Assembly (NCBI GenBank): GCA_964648985.1
Contig: CAZYMS010000027.1
Span: 1 to 14,032, forward strand
Source: JAEUSE01 sp964648985
GTDB taxonomy: Bacteria; Patescibacteriota; Doudnabacteria; UBA920
Length of the DNA stretch: 14,032 nt
Reading direction: 5' to 3'
Part shown: positions 1 to 5,656 of the stretch, piece by piece
Layout of the letters: each line of letters starts with the position of its first letter
How positions within the stretch are numbered: the stretch's first letter is position 1
Program-made: the position numbers and the translations under genes
Notes under the pieces: generated by a model
The model's input: the letters and a program-made list of their open reading frames with translations, nothing else
Databases searched by the model: none
Told to the model about the DNA's origin: nothing

Positions 1-1
1 G

Positions 2-76
2 TGGCTCGGGAGCTGGGGATCGAACCCAGGACCATCACGTTAACAGCGTGCCGCTCTACCGCTGAGCTACTCCCGA
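2..76 (-). tRNA. tRNA-Asn (anticodon GTT)
   Basis: Read on the minus strand, the cloverleaf is complete. The 7-bp acceptor stem is TCGGGAG/CTCCCGA, the D arm is GCTC/GAGC, the anticodon loop is CTGTTAA (anticodon GTT, reading AAC/AAU), the variable loop has 5 nt, and the T arm is CTGGG-TTCGATC-CCCAG. The discriminator is G and CCA is encoded (2-4). The body without CCA is 72 nt. The first anticodon-stem pair is a G-A mismatch. The CTGTTAA loop is typical of bacterial tRNA-Asn. An extended -10 element lies about 34 nt upstream of the 5' end. Confidence 0.96.
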
Positions 77-109
77 ATATGTGATTTTACTCTCAAAACT
101 AGCCGTTCA

Positions 110-118
110 ATTATAGCA
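110..118 (-). promoter_or_regulatory. Extended -10 promoter of tRNA-Asn
   Basis: The minus strand reads TTTTGCTATAAT, a perfect TATAAT hexamer (110-115) with the TGn extension. Initiation would fall near 103, giving a leader of about 27 nt before the mature tRNA. No convincing -35 box is visible, as expected for an extended -10 promoter. The same TTTGCTA word recurs before rsgA and the SET gene. Confidence 0.65.
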
Positions 119-137
119 AAAGAAGACGAATATATGC

Positions 138-169
138 AATACCGCCAGGCCTTACGGACTGGCGGTATT
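138..169 (-). terminator. Intrinsic terminator after the microprotein cluster
   Basis: A perfect 11-bp inverted repeat (138-148 AATACCGCCAG, 159-169 CTGGCGGTATT) flanks a 10-nt loop. It sits downstream of the 41-aa microprotein gene and just upstream of the tRNA promoter, so it separates the two units. The U tracts are short, so strength is uncertain. Confidence 0.65.
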
Positions 170-181
170 TGCTCTAAGGGG

Positions 182-307
182 TTAGCTAAAGATGCCACCA
201 CTTGAACCCTCGACTTCATTAGCTTTATCACGAAGCCCTTGAGCCTCTTGGGCTTTTCCCTCTTCTTGCTTCCTTCGCCCCTCATCTATGTCGTCGTCTG
301 CAGCCAT
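182..307 (-). CDS. Microprotein A, 41 aa, highly charged, no known family
   Basis: ATG at 305-307, TAA at 182-184. The product begins MAADDDIDEGRRKQEEGK, continues with a Gln/Glu/Ala-rich middle likely to be helical or disordered, and ends EGSSGGIFS. It has no Cys, no membrane segment and no signal peptide. The start is chosen because CGAAAGGA lies 5 nt upstream of ATG, in a leader shared almost base for base with the next gene upstream. It is the last of three tandem small genes read leftward and is followed by a terminator. I recognise no family. The SSGG near the end is not a Pup or UBact tail, because the protein does not end GGQ or GGE. A translated product is supported by leader and context, not by homology. 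Confidence 0.6.
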   Translation of the reverse strand: MAADDDIDEGRRKQEEGKAQEAQGLRDKANEVEGSSGGIFS

Positions 308-355
308 ATAGATCCTTTCGTATTAAGAATATTAACTATATTTACTACGGCCATG

Positions 356-460
356 TTATACCTTTAACAGTTCATCAAGATCGTCAATTCCAGTACCAAT
401 ATCTTTTTTATTTGGATTGACAATGCCATCCGCAGTCTTATCTATATTATTATCTGCCAT
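356..460 (-). CDS. Microprotein B, 34 aa, acidic C-terminus
   Basis: ATG at 458-460, TAA at 356-358. The product begins MADNNIDKTADG and ends with the acidic amphipathic stretch GIDDLDELLKV. CGAAAGGA sits 6 nt before the ATG, inside the leader TACGAAAGGAATATATATGG that resembles those of its two neighbours. Its N-terminus (MADNN) and acidic hydrophobic C-terminus resemble microprotein C (MANNN, ending GFELLEDIFDF), so the two may be paralogues that have diverged in the middle. There is no membrane segment, Cys or signal peptide. The function is unknown. The C-terminal motif looks like a short linear binding motif, but that is inference. Confidence 0.6.
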   Translation of the reverse strand: MADNNIDKTADGIVNPNKKDIGTGIDDLDELLKV

Positions 461-510
461 ATATATTCCTTTCGTAGGACCAATGTACGCGCGGGGATGC
501 GACGCACAAT

Positions 511-615
511 TTAAAAATCAAATATATCTTCTAGTAACTCAAATCCATCTTTTCTCTTCTTTTTTGTAGATTGCTTTTTTGTACTCTTATTGGTAGTTGT
601 ATTGTTGTTGGCCAT
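511..615 (-). CDS. Microprotein C, 34 aa, Lys/Thr-rich with acidic tail
   Basis: ATG at 613-615, TAA at 511-513. The product begins MANNNTTTNKS, has a Lys-rich middle (KKQSTKKKRKD) and ends GFELLEDIFDF. The strongly basic centre next to an acidic, aromatic C-terminus suggests nucleic-acid contact plus a docking motif; this is inference from composition. It is the first gene of the tandem set in the direction of transcription. Its leader (AAAGAAAAGACGTATATGG) has a weaker Shine-Dalgarno than the other two but the same TATATGGC start context. A TATAAT hexamer lies about 55 nt upstream (670-675). No family is recognised. Confidence 0.58.
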   Translation of the reverse strand: MANNNTTTNKSTKKQSTKKKRKDGFELLEDIFDF

Positions 616-669
616 ATACGTCTTTTCTTTTAGGATATACTACTAGCGTTCTAAACTAGCAGTACCTAA

Positions 670-675
670 ATTATA
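670..675 (-). promoter_or_regulatory. Candidate -10 box for the microprotein cluster
   Basis: A perfect TATAAT on the minus strand (plus strand ATTATA) lies 54 nt upstream of the first microprotein ATG, just after the helicase terminator. No clear -35 box is seen at 16-18 bp. Confidence 0.4.
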
Positions 676-704
676 CGGGCCCGAGTTGAAAATTATATGA
701 AAGC

Positions 705-729
705 AAAAAGGCACCTATGTGCCCTTTTT
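705..729 (-). terminator. Intrinsic terminator of the helicase unit
   Basis: The minus strand reads AAAAAGGGCAC, loop ATAG, GTGCCTTTTT: a short GC hairpin with one bulged G, extended by A-T pairs and ending in a U tract. It lies downstream of the DEAD-box gene and before the microprotein promoter. Confidence 0.75.
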
Positions 730-751
730 ATAGTACTAGTAATAGACTTAC

Positions 752-835
752 TTAATTTTGAGGAAAATTTTGGGCGGCAAGGCGGAGCTGAATGGACTGC
801 GCTGTTACACTGCCGTCACTATTGCTTGTGTCCAT
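752..835 (-). CDS. Possible 27-aa microprotein downstream of the helicase
   Basis: ATG at 833-835, TAA at 752-754. The product starts MDTSNSDGSVTAQSIQ and ends LRLAAQNFPQN. A weak AGG (AATAGGTAACCATAATG) lies about 9 nt upstream. It fits between the helicase stop and the terminator, so it would be co-transcribed. Nothing is recognised in the product and chance remains a real alternative. The rest of the 730-907 stretch shows no other gene. Confidence 0.28.
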   Translation of the reverse strand: MDTSNSDGSVTAQSIQLRLAAQNFPQN

Positions 836-907
836 TATGGTTACCTATTTCCCTACTTCCAACACCTTCGGTTGTTTTCCCTATGCTCATGGTACTGGAG
901 AAGAATA

Positions 908-2329
908 CTACGCGCGACCGCGGCCAGAACGTCTACTTCCAGATGGTAACGGACGTTCTTGCACGCCGCCTCGGAACGAGGGCCTGCGGCCAAAAGTTGG
1001 CTTACTTCCTCCAAAACCCGAACGGCTCCGGCCAGCACTGGATTTACCACTATGTGAGCGACCACCAAAACCAGCGTGAGGCTTAGTAGAGAATGGGTTT
1101 TCTGCACGAGGAGCGCGAGGAGCAAAACTGCGAGGACGTTCTTCGGGGTGTTCTCCCATGCGTGCGCTAGGAGCAAGGCGCTCGACTTTACCAAGCTGCT
1201 TTACAGGCAACATTTGGCCAATAAGCCGCTCTATATCTCGCACATCGCGGCGCTGTTCTGGCGCGGCAAAAGAAATAGCCTTGCCCGACATACCAGCACG
1301 ACCCGTACGGCCAATGCGGTGTACATAGTCCTCCGCTTGCATAGGCAAGTCAAAGTTTACAACAAGTGCAATGCCAGTCACATCTATACCGCGAGCAGCA
1401 ATATCTGTGGCAACCAGCACTTTAAACCTACCGGTCTTAAAGCCTTGGAGCGATGACAAACGTTGATTCAATGTACGATTTGAATGCAGTTCGGTTGAGG
1501 AAAAACCCCAATCGCGAATACTGCTTGCAATTTTTTTAGCACCGAACTTGGTTCGGCTAAATACTAAAATGTTTCCGGCTTCTTCGGTAAGAAGTTGCTT
1601 AAGCACAGCGAGCTTGTCTGCTTTATGCACGAATACAACTTCCTGAGTGACGTTTTTGGAAGCAGAACCTGCGCGGGCAACTTCCACCCTAACTGGAAGC
1701 TTCATGTAACCAGTTGCTATTTTTACAATTTCGTCTGGCATGGTGGCAGAGAAGAGCATAGTTTGTCGCTCTTTTGGCACTGACTGGAGTATACGCTTGA
1801 GCTGTGGTGCAAATCCCATGTCCAGCATACGATCCGCCTCGTCTAAAACCAAGACCTTTACAGTGTCGAGGTTCAATGTTTTTTGTTCAAGATGGTCTAT
1901 AAGACGACCCGGAGTTGCAATAATAATGTACGGGTTACTGCGCAGCGCTCGCATTTGCTTACCCATAGGCTCGCCGCCAATAAGAAGTGCAGTGCGAAGC
2001 CCAATTTCTTTACCAATGCGATGGAGCGAGCTTTCTACTTGCACTGCGAGTTCACGTGTTGGCAGCACTACCAAACCCATACCTTTTTCCTGCACTAACC
2101 GCTGGATCATTGGCACGCCAAAAGCTAAAGTTTTTCCTGTACCTGTCTGGGCAATACCAAGTACGTCTTCGCCTTTAAGACTAATAGGAATTGACTGTTG
2201 TTGGATAGGAGTTGGTACGGTATACCCCGCCCTACCGAGCATGGCTAAAAACTTTTCATGTATACCCAAACCCTCAAACGTAGCAGGCGCTTCAAGATTA
2301 TCTTGAGCGATAGTTGTTGCTTTATTCAT
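908..2329 (-). CDS. DEAD-box ATP-dependent RNA helicase (RhlE-like)
   Basis: A 473-aa cytoplasmic RNA helicase that unwinds short RNA duplexes with ATP, typically in ribosome assembly, mRNA decay or cold adaptation. Motifs appear in order: Q motif region (TFEGLG to PTPIQQQ, about 18-45), motif I AQTGTGKT (60-67), Ia PTRELA (90-95), TPGR (139-142), motif II DEAD (163-166), motif III SAT (194-196), motif V ATDIAARGID (307-316), motif VI HRIGRTGR (337-344). Residues from about 395 form a low-complexity Arg/Gly/Ser/Phe tail with FGG and GRR repeats, probably disordered and RNA-binding. The start has a weak GAAAG about 11 nt upstream. It is monocistronic apart from a possible microprotein after it, and ends at TAG. 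The RhlE grouping is from memory of the family and less certain than DEAD-box itself. Confidence 0.96.
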   Translation of the reverse strand: MNKATTIAQDNLEAPATFEGLGIHEKFLAMLGRAGYTVPTPIQQQSIPISLKGEDVLGIAQTGTGKTLAFGVPMIQRLVQEKGMGLVVLPTRELAVQVESSLHRIGKEIGLRTALLIGGEPMGKQMRALRSNPYIIIATPGRLIDHLEQKTLNLDTVKVLVLDEADRMLDMGFAPQLKRILQSVPKERQTMLFSATMPDEIVKIATGYMKLPVRVEVARAGSASKNVTQEVVFVHKADKLAVLKQLLTEEAGNILVFSRTKFGAKKIASSIRDWGFSSTELHSNRTLNQRLSSLQGFKTGRFKVLVATDIAARGIDVTGIALVVNFDLPMQAEDYVHRIGRTGRAGMSGKAISFAAPEQRRDVRDIERLIGQMLPVKQLGKVERLAPSARMGEHPEERPRSFAPRAPRAENPFSTKPHAGFGGRSHSGKSSAGRSRSGFGGSKPTFGRRPSFRGGVQERPLPSGSRRSGRGRA

Positions 2330-2362
2330 ATCTATATTCTTTCAAGCCTCATTCTGCGAAGT

Positions 2363-2389
2363 AGTATAAACTTACACATATATGTAAGT
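2363..2389 (-). promoter_or_regulatory. Candidate helicase promoter with overlapping palindrome
   Basis: The minus strand has TATACT (2363-2368) 34 nt upstream of the helicase ATG. Immediately upstream is a 7-bp dyad, ACTTACA/TGTAAGT (2370-2389, 6-nt spacer CATATA), occupying the -10/-35 spacer. This is where a repressor would block polymerase. The operator role is inference. Confidence 0.4.
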
Positions 2390-2697
2390 CGTAGTCCTAG
2401 GTATAGGACAAAACTGACGGCAAGAAAAAATATAGTTACCACCCAACACTTTGAGGTAGTACTATATATACCACGAAGATGCTGCACGCACCTTTACTCG
2501 GAACGAGCGTGGTTATTTTACCGTCTTCCCCCTCCCATACAATGGAAAATAGGGGTATCTTCTGCTGGAACTCACCCTATAAAAGGATGAATAAACATTG
2601 GCTGAGTATTAAAAAACTGTCCCAGATTGGACAGGCCAATGCATGAAGAATGTAACTTATTTTTATTATATCATAAATATTCTTGCCTGTCCAATCG
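2390..2697. other. Gene-free stretch with a long-range inverted repeat
   Basis: I see no credible gene here on either strand. The stretch contains a perfect 12-bp inverted repeat, GATTGGACAGGC (2625-2636) and GCCTGTCCAATC (2685-2696), with a nested AAGAAT/ATTCTT pair (2646-2651, 2679-2684). The rest (2390-2624) shows no motif I can name. Confidence 0.55.
2625..2696. repeat. 12-bp perfect inverted repeat around an AT-rich core
   Basis: The outer arms are GATTGGACAGGC and GCCTGTCCAATC and the inner arms AAGAAT and ATTCTT, with the inner left arm offset by a 9-nt bulge. The AT-rich core is about 27 nt. Possible readings are a MITE-like element, a structured RNA or a protein-binding site. No clear target-site duplication is seen. 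Confidence 0.6.
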
Positions 2698-2721
2698 AAA
2701 AAGAGGCACTCATGGCCTCTT
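2698..2721 (-). terminator. Intrinsic terminator of the YggT gene
   Basis: On the minus strand AAGAGGC, loop CATGAGT, GCCTCTT is followed by a run of T. It lies 23 nt downstream of the YggT stop codon. Confidence 0.85.
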
Positions 2722-2744
2722 ATGTTATACTCCGCTGAATGAAA

Positions 2745-3134
2745 TTATATGATATCTTGTTGTTTAAGCTCTTCGTGTGCTTCTACCTTTGAAACCGGCC
2801 TGCCCATAACAAGGAGTTTAATTATACCCCATGCTACAAGTCCATACACAAGCATGGATAAAAGTGTAGTCCACTCAAACACATGCCCCCTTGCTCCGCT
2901 TGCGGGAAACACTGCCTGAAACGGAGCAATGAATGGCAGGCTCACGCTATATATAAACTGCGTAAAACCAGCCGCTCCATTCGCAGCAAGGAGATGCAAA
3001 ATAAATCGCAGGGCAAGAATAATCTCAACCAGCCCGAGTAAATACCATACAGCTTGCACACCACGGTAGAGCGGACGAGAGCGTTCTAACGTGGAGGGAG
3101 AAGACACTATGGTTCTTGTTTCAGTAATTGCCAT
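2745..3134 (-). CDS. YggT-family membrane protein
   Basis: A 129-aa inner-membrane protein with the YggT-type arrangement. After a polar N-terminal 25 residues comes the first hydrophobic helix (AVWYLLGLVEIILALRFIL, about 28-47), then the loop LLAANGAAGFTQFIYSVSLPFIAPF with the conserved PF..P-like segment, and a second helix (TTLLSMLVYGLVAWGIIKLL). The tail KVEAHEELKQQDII is polar. The family is linked to osmotic tolerance and division in other bacteria, but its biochemical role is unknown. I chose ATG 3132-3134 (MAITETR) over an upstream ATG at 3215 because the added 27 residues would be an unusual aromatic stretch; the upstream start does have an AAGGA very close to it. No Shine-Dalgarno precedes 3134. 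The stop is TAA, with a terminator directly after. Confidence 0.85.
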   Translation of the reverse strand: MAITETRTIVSSPSTLERSRPLYRGVQAVWYLLGLVEIILALRFILHLLAANGAAGFTQFIYSVSLPFIAPFQAVFPASGARGHVFEWTTLLSMLVYGLVAWGIIKLLVMGRPVSKVEAHEELKQQDII

Positions 3135-3271
3135 AATAATATAGTTAATAACTACTCTGTAGTATATGAAGCCGCCGTTAACAAAATATGAAAGAATCAA
3201 GCTCTCTTCATACATCCTTCAGCTGAGGCATATATGCTTACCAAGCTATGCATTAATCTAGAATTTTCTAT

Positions 3272-3421
3272 ATGACTTCCATACACTCATCAGACACTCC
3301 TCCTCCGCCACTCGAAGTGCCCACGCCCAATTCAGCGCCACCAACCGACCCTACTCCCCAAGACGTGCCCATAACCACTCCACGGCCCAACATACCGGCG
3401 GGAACGCCAACCATAGCGTAG
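3272..3421 (+). CDS. Pro/Thr-rich 49-aa protein, probably disordered
   Basis: ATG at 3272-3274, TAG at 3419-3421. The product begins MTSIHSSDTPPPPLEVP and continues with repeated TP, PT and PP dipeptides to GTPTIA. Sixteen or so prolines in 49 residues give an extended, unstructured chain; the four-proline run would normally need EF-P for smooth translation. There is no signal peptide or membrane helix. A terminator with its U tract on the plus strand follows 28 nt later. The same DNA read on the minus strand gives a Gly/Val-rich open frame starting with TTG at 3489, which I judge less likely. There is no Shine-Dalgarno; TAGAAT lies 7 nt before the ATG, so a leaderless start is possible. No family is recognised. 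Confidence 0.5.
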   Translation: MTSIHSSDTPPPPLEVPTPNSAPPTDPTPQDVPITTPRPNIPAGTPTIA

Positions 3422-3449
3422 AAGAGCAAAACCATATAAGCACGTAAAC

Positions 3450-3479
3450 AAATACAGCTACGTATGCAGCTGTATTTTT
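3450..3479. terminator. Bidirectional terminator between the kinase and the Pro-rich gene
   Basis: A perfect 10-bp stem, AAATACAGCT/AGCTGTATTT (3450-3459, 3468-3477), has an 8-nt loop and TTTTT following on the plus strand. It lies between the convergent Pro-rich gene (plus) and the histidine kinase (minus) and can serve both. Confidence 0.85.
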
Positions 3480-3503
3480 CTATGTTCAAATGGTTCCTTG
3501 ACT

Positions 3504-4640
3504 CTAGAACTCACCTTCACTCGCGGGAACAGAAAGAGTAAACCGGGCACCACCACTACTTAAATTTTCGGCCATAATGTCACCCCTAAGCATTGCTGCA
3601 TATTTGCGCGCCATATACAACCCCAGACCATTTCCCCCGGTGGAAGATCCCGGTTGGTGCTGCGCAATGGGACCACGAAGCTTTGTCAATATTTCTTCGG
3701 GCAAGCCAGGCCCCTGGTCTGTAATTGAAACCTCTAACCTTTCCCCGCGTACACCTGCAGTAATTACTAAACACCCCCCTATAGGCATTACTTTAAGCCC
3801 ATTATCCACAAGCACATCCACAATTTCAGAAACAAACGAAGGATCTGTTGCAACCTGAGTTACAGAATCATTAGTAGAAAAATCTACACTTACCTGCCGT
3901 TCCTTGGCAGCTCGTTTATAGACTTCTACTCTATCTTGCAAAATGCGCGCGATATTTGTTTTGGTAATATTTAACTCAACCATCCCGCCCTCAAGACGAG
4001 TTATTTTGAGTAATGTTTGGGAAAGACGAATAAGGCGCTCATTTGCATCGAAGGCGGAAGTCAAAAAATGCCACTGCTCGGGCTTATACGCAGGCCTACC
4101 CTGACGCATCATGAGTTCCAAAAAACCTTTCACAATAGAACTTGGCGTTTTAAGTTGATGGGCTGCAAAACCGGTAAACAATGACTTCATACCGTCTACG
4201 TCCAGCTGACGTACCGTACGGCGAATTTCGACTATTGCACCCAAAACGTTTTTACCTTTTCGGATAGCTGCCGCTCGAACTGCCAAAGGCACCAACTCAC
4301 CGGTTGCGGGCTGGCGATACTGACAAAAAAACATAGTTGCCTGAACAGAATTTCCTGAAAGCGCCTTATAGCTCGGTCGCTTTTCATCCGGTATGAGCAT
4401 GCCTTGGTTATCCAAAAAAGGAACAGCCTTGGCAAAGTCCTTGGCAACTAATTGTTTTTCACTAAGCCCGAGCGCCTGCAATGCTTTTGGGCTCGCATAT
4501 ATCACCCGTCTTTCTCGATTCAAAACCAAAAGTCCGGATAAATTGAAATGATCTAAAAGCAGCTCGCGAAGCTCCCGACTTTGTAAAAGCTTCGATGTTC
4601 TATTTAGTGGAGGCTTTTTAGATGCTGCAAGGCGTGGCAT
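3504..4640 (-). CDS. Soluble PAS-domain sensor histidine kinase
   Basis: 378 aa from ATG 4638-4640. A PAS-like sensor covers about 25-140 (LSGLLVLNRERRVIYASPKA, then a core ending AIVEIRR). The HisKA dimerisation helix carries the phospho-acceptor His161 in HQLKTP. The HATPase domain has its N box at VDNGLKVMP (Asn280), G1 at DQGPGLPEE (308-316), G2 at GGNGLGLYMARKYA (336-349) and the final strand GGARFTLSVP. It would autophosphorylate and pass phosphate to the response regulator encoded just upstream. There is no transmembrane helix, so it probably senses a cytosolic cue through PAS. An in-frame TTG at 4691 would add 17 hydrophobic residues (a possible anchor), but no ribosome site supports it. 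A -35/-10 pair 5 nt before the ATG suggests a leaderless message. The stop is TAG. Confidence 0.93.
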   Translation of the reverse strand: MPRLAASKKPPLNRTSKLLQSRELRELLLDHFNLSGLLVLNRERRVIYASPKALQALGLSEKQLVAKDFAKAVPFLDNQGMLIPDEKRPSYKALSGNSVQATMFFCQYRQPATGELVPLAVRAAAIRKGKNVLGAIVEIRRTVRQLDVDGMKSLFTGFAAHQLKTPSSIVKGFLELMMRQGRPAYKPEQWHFLTSAFDANERLIRLSQTLLKITRLEGGMVELNITKTNIARILQDRVEVYKRAAKERQVSVDFSTNDSVTQVATDPSFVSEIVDVLVDNGLKVMPIGGCLVITAGVRGERLEVSITDQGPGLPEEILTKLRGPIAQHQPGSSTGGNGLGLYMARKYAAMLRGDIMAENLSSGGARFTLSVPASEGEF

Positions 4641-4645
4641 AAGAG

Positions 4646-4674
4646 TGTATATATGGAACAAAACAATATAACAA
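4646..4674 (-). promoter_or_regulatory. Candidate internal promoter for the histidine kinase
   Basis: On the minus strand TTGTTA (4669-4674), a 17-bp spacer and TATACA (4646-4651) stand 5 nt before the kinase ATG. This spacing would start the transcript at or next to the ATG. The -35 box lies inside one arm of the 17-bp inverted repeat. Confidence 0.5.
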
Positions 4675-4738
4675 TATAGCATGTACAACAAGAGGGCAAT
4701 GCCCCTGCCGCTTGCTATACCGCTATATTGTTATATTG
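4664..4738. repeat. 17-bp perfect inverted repeat between regulator and kinase genes
   Basis: Arms CAATATAACAATATAGC (4664-4680) and GCTATATTGTTATATTG (4722-4738) are perfect complements, and each arm holds two copies of CAATATA. A second dyad, GGGCA/TGCCC (4694-4704), lies in the loop. In the regulator-to-kinase transcript this folds into a long hairpin followed by TTTTG, a possible weak terminator or processing site. As DNA it could be a two-site operator for the response regulator. Confidence 0.75.
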
Positions 4739-4759
4739 CAGTGGAGTAGTACGAGAACG

Positions 4760-5428
4760 CTATTCGGGCTTAAACCGGTACCCAATGTTTGGAACTGTTT
4801 GAATATATTTTTTTATCTGCGGGCCAAGCTTGCGACGAAGATTATACACAACCACTTCAATAACGTTACTCTCGTTGGTAGTATTATAGCCCCAGACATG
4901 CTCTTCTATCATGGCGCGCGTACACACACGATCGGGCTTATGCACAAGAAAGTCGAGCAGCCTAAATTCATTACGGGTAAGCTTAACTATTTTTTCTCCG
5001 GCCTTAATTTCGTGGGTTCCATATCTCAATTCAAGCTGTCCTGCCACAAACGTATGAGGTACAACCGCGGCAGGGCGACGCATAAGCGCGCGCACCCGAG
5101 CAAGAAGTTCATCCAGCGCAAATGGCTTCGTCAAATAATCATCGGCGCCCGTATTAAGGGTAAGCACTTTGGTGTCTGTGTTATCATTGGCAGTCAGCAC
5201 CAGTATTGGGGTGGCGAGTTTCAGTTCGCGTATACGCCCAATAAGCTCTTCGCCCGACACTTTCGGCAAATGCAAGTCGACTATCATTAAGTCATAGTCA
5301 CGAACTTCAATTTTTTTAAGTGCTTCTTCCCCATCATAAGCGGTATCTACCACATATGCAGCTTGCTCCAAAGCTGTGGCAATAAATTCAGATTGCTTTG
5401 GTTCGTCTTCAATAAGGAGTATAACCAT
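4760..5428 (-). CDS. OmpR/PhoB-family response regulator
   Basis: 222-aa DNA-binding response regulator. The receiver domain (1-115) shows the acidic pocket Glu7-Asp8, phospho-acceptor Asp51 (IVDLHLP), switch residue Thr79 (LVLTA) and Lys101 (LTKPF). The C-terminal winged helix (about 128-222) has the OmpR-type signature, including LTRNEFRLLDFLVHKP, the recognition region SNVIEVVVYNLRRKL and the wing ending IGYRFKP. It is the expected partner of the histidine kinase that follows after a 119-nt gap containing the 17-bp inverted repeat. No Shine-Dalgarno is present; TATACT (5438-5443) lies 9 nt before the ATG, so the untranslated leader would be only a few nucleotides. The stop is TAG. The target genes are unknown. 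Confidence 0.96.
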   Translation of the reverse strand: MVILLIEDEPKQSEFIATALEQAAYVVDTAYDGEEALKKIEVRDYDLMIVDLHLPKVSGEELIGRIRELKLATPILVLTANDNTDTKVLTLNTGADDYLTKPFALDELLARVRALMRRPAAVVPHTFVAGQLELRYGTHEIKAGEKIVKLTRNEFRLLDFLVHKPDRVCTRAMIEEHVWGYNTTNESNVIEVVVYNLRRKLGPQIKKYIQTVPNIGYRFKPE

Positions 5429-5437
5429 ATTTTTGTA

Positions 5438-5443
5438 AGTATA
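5438..5443 (-). promoter_or_regulatory. Candidate -10 box of the response regulator gene
   Basis: TATACT on the minus strand lies 9 nt before the ATG, predicting a leader of about 3-4 nt. No good -35 is visible. Further upstream an imperfect hairpin pairs TATTGG/CCAATA and TGGCC/GGCCA (5480-5540). I see no gene in 5444-5611. Confidence 0.4.
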
Positions 5444-5611
5444 AAGTTAAGAGTTCGTGGCGACCAGTATAGTCACACGTATTGGTTATATGGCCTTAAT
5501 ACCCTAAACCTATTACCAAACCGGAGGCCACCTACCAATAACCGTTATAGAATTGCACTTATCTATACTATGATACAGATATGAATAAAATATGAAAATA
5601 ATATGCAGTAG

Positions 5612-5641
5612 AAAATTCTGCCCGACTTTCGGCGGGCAGAA
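5612..5641 (-). terminator. Intrinsic terminator of the 84-aa gene
   Basis: The minus strand forms TTCTGCCCG, loop CCGAAAGT, CGGGCAGAA (perfect 9 bp) followed by TTTTC. It lies 16 nt downstream of the stop codon. Confidence 0.88.
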
Positions 5642-5656
5642 CTAGATATCTAATGT

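Noticed and set aside
67..285. Minus-strand frame of 72 codons overlapping the tRNA promoter and terminator
   Set aside because: It runs through the terminator hairpin and the tRNA promoter, starts inside microprotein A in another frame and has no ribosome site.
182..307. Microprotein A as a ubiquitin-like tag (Pup or UBact)
   Set aside because: It contains SSGG near the end but continues IFS, lacking the GGQ/GGE terminus, and no ligase or proteasome gene is nearby.
697..1456. Several plus-strand frames opposite the helicase C-terminus
   Set aside because: They are antisense to the low-complexity Arg/Gly tail, which has few stop codons on the other strand; no ribosome sites or family features.
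2587..2646. 19-codon plus-strand frame (MNKHWLSIKK...)
   Set aside because: Very short, AAAGG touches the ATG with no spacing, and it runs into the inverted repeat arm.
3268..3489. Gly/Val-rich minus-strand frame starting with TTG
   Set aside because: It has a TTG start without ribosome site, overlaps the kinase terminator, and the plus-strand Pro/Thr-rich frame explains the composition better.
4641..4691. 17-residue hydrophobic N-terminal extension of the histidine kinase
   Set aside because: The TTG at 4691 lies inside the inverted repeat, has no ribosome site, and a promoter appears to start transcription downstream of it.
4712..5290. Plus-strand frame of 192 codons opposite the response regulator
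   Set aside because: The minus strand encodes a complete OmpR-type regulator with all key residues; this is its antisense shadow.
5480..5540. Possible riboswitch upstream of the response regulator
   Set aside because: Only an imperfect hairpin (TATTGG/CCAATA, TGGCC/GGCCA) with no conserved core of a known class, and it lies upstream of the likely transcription start.
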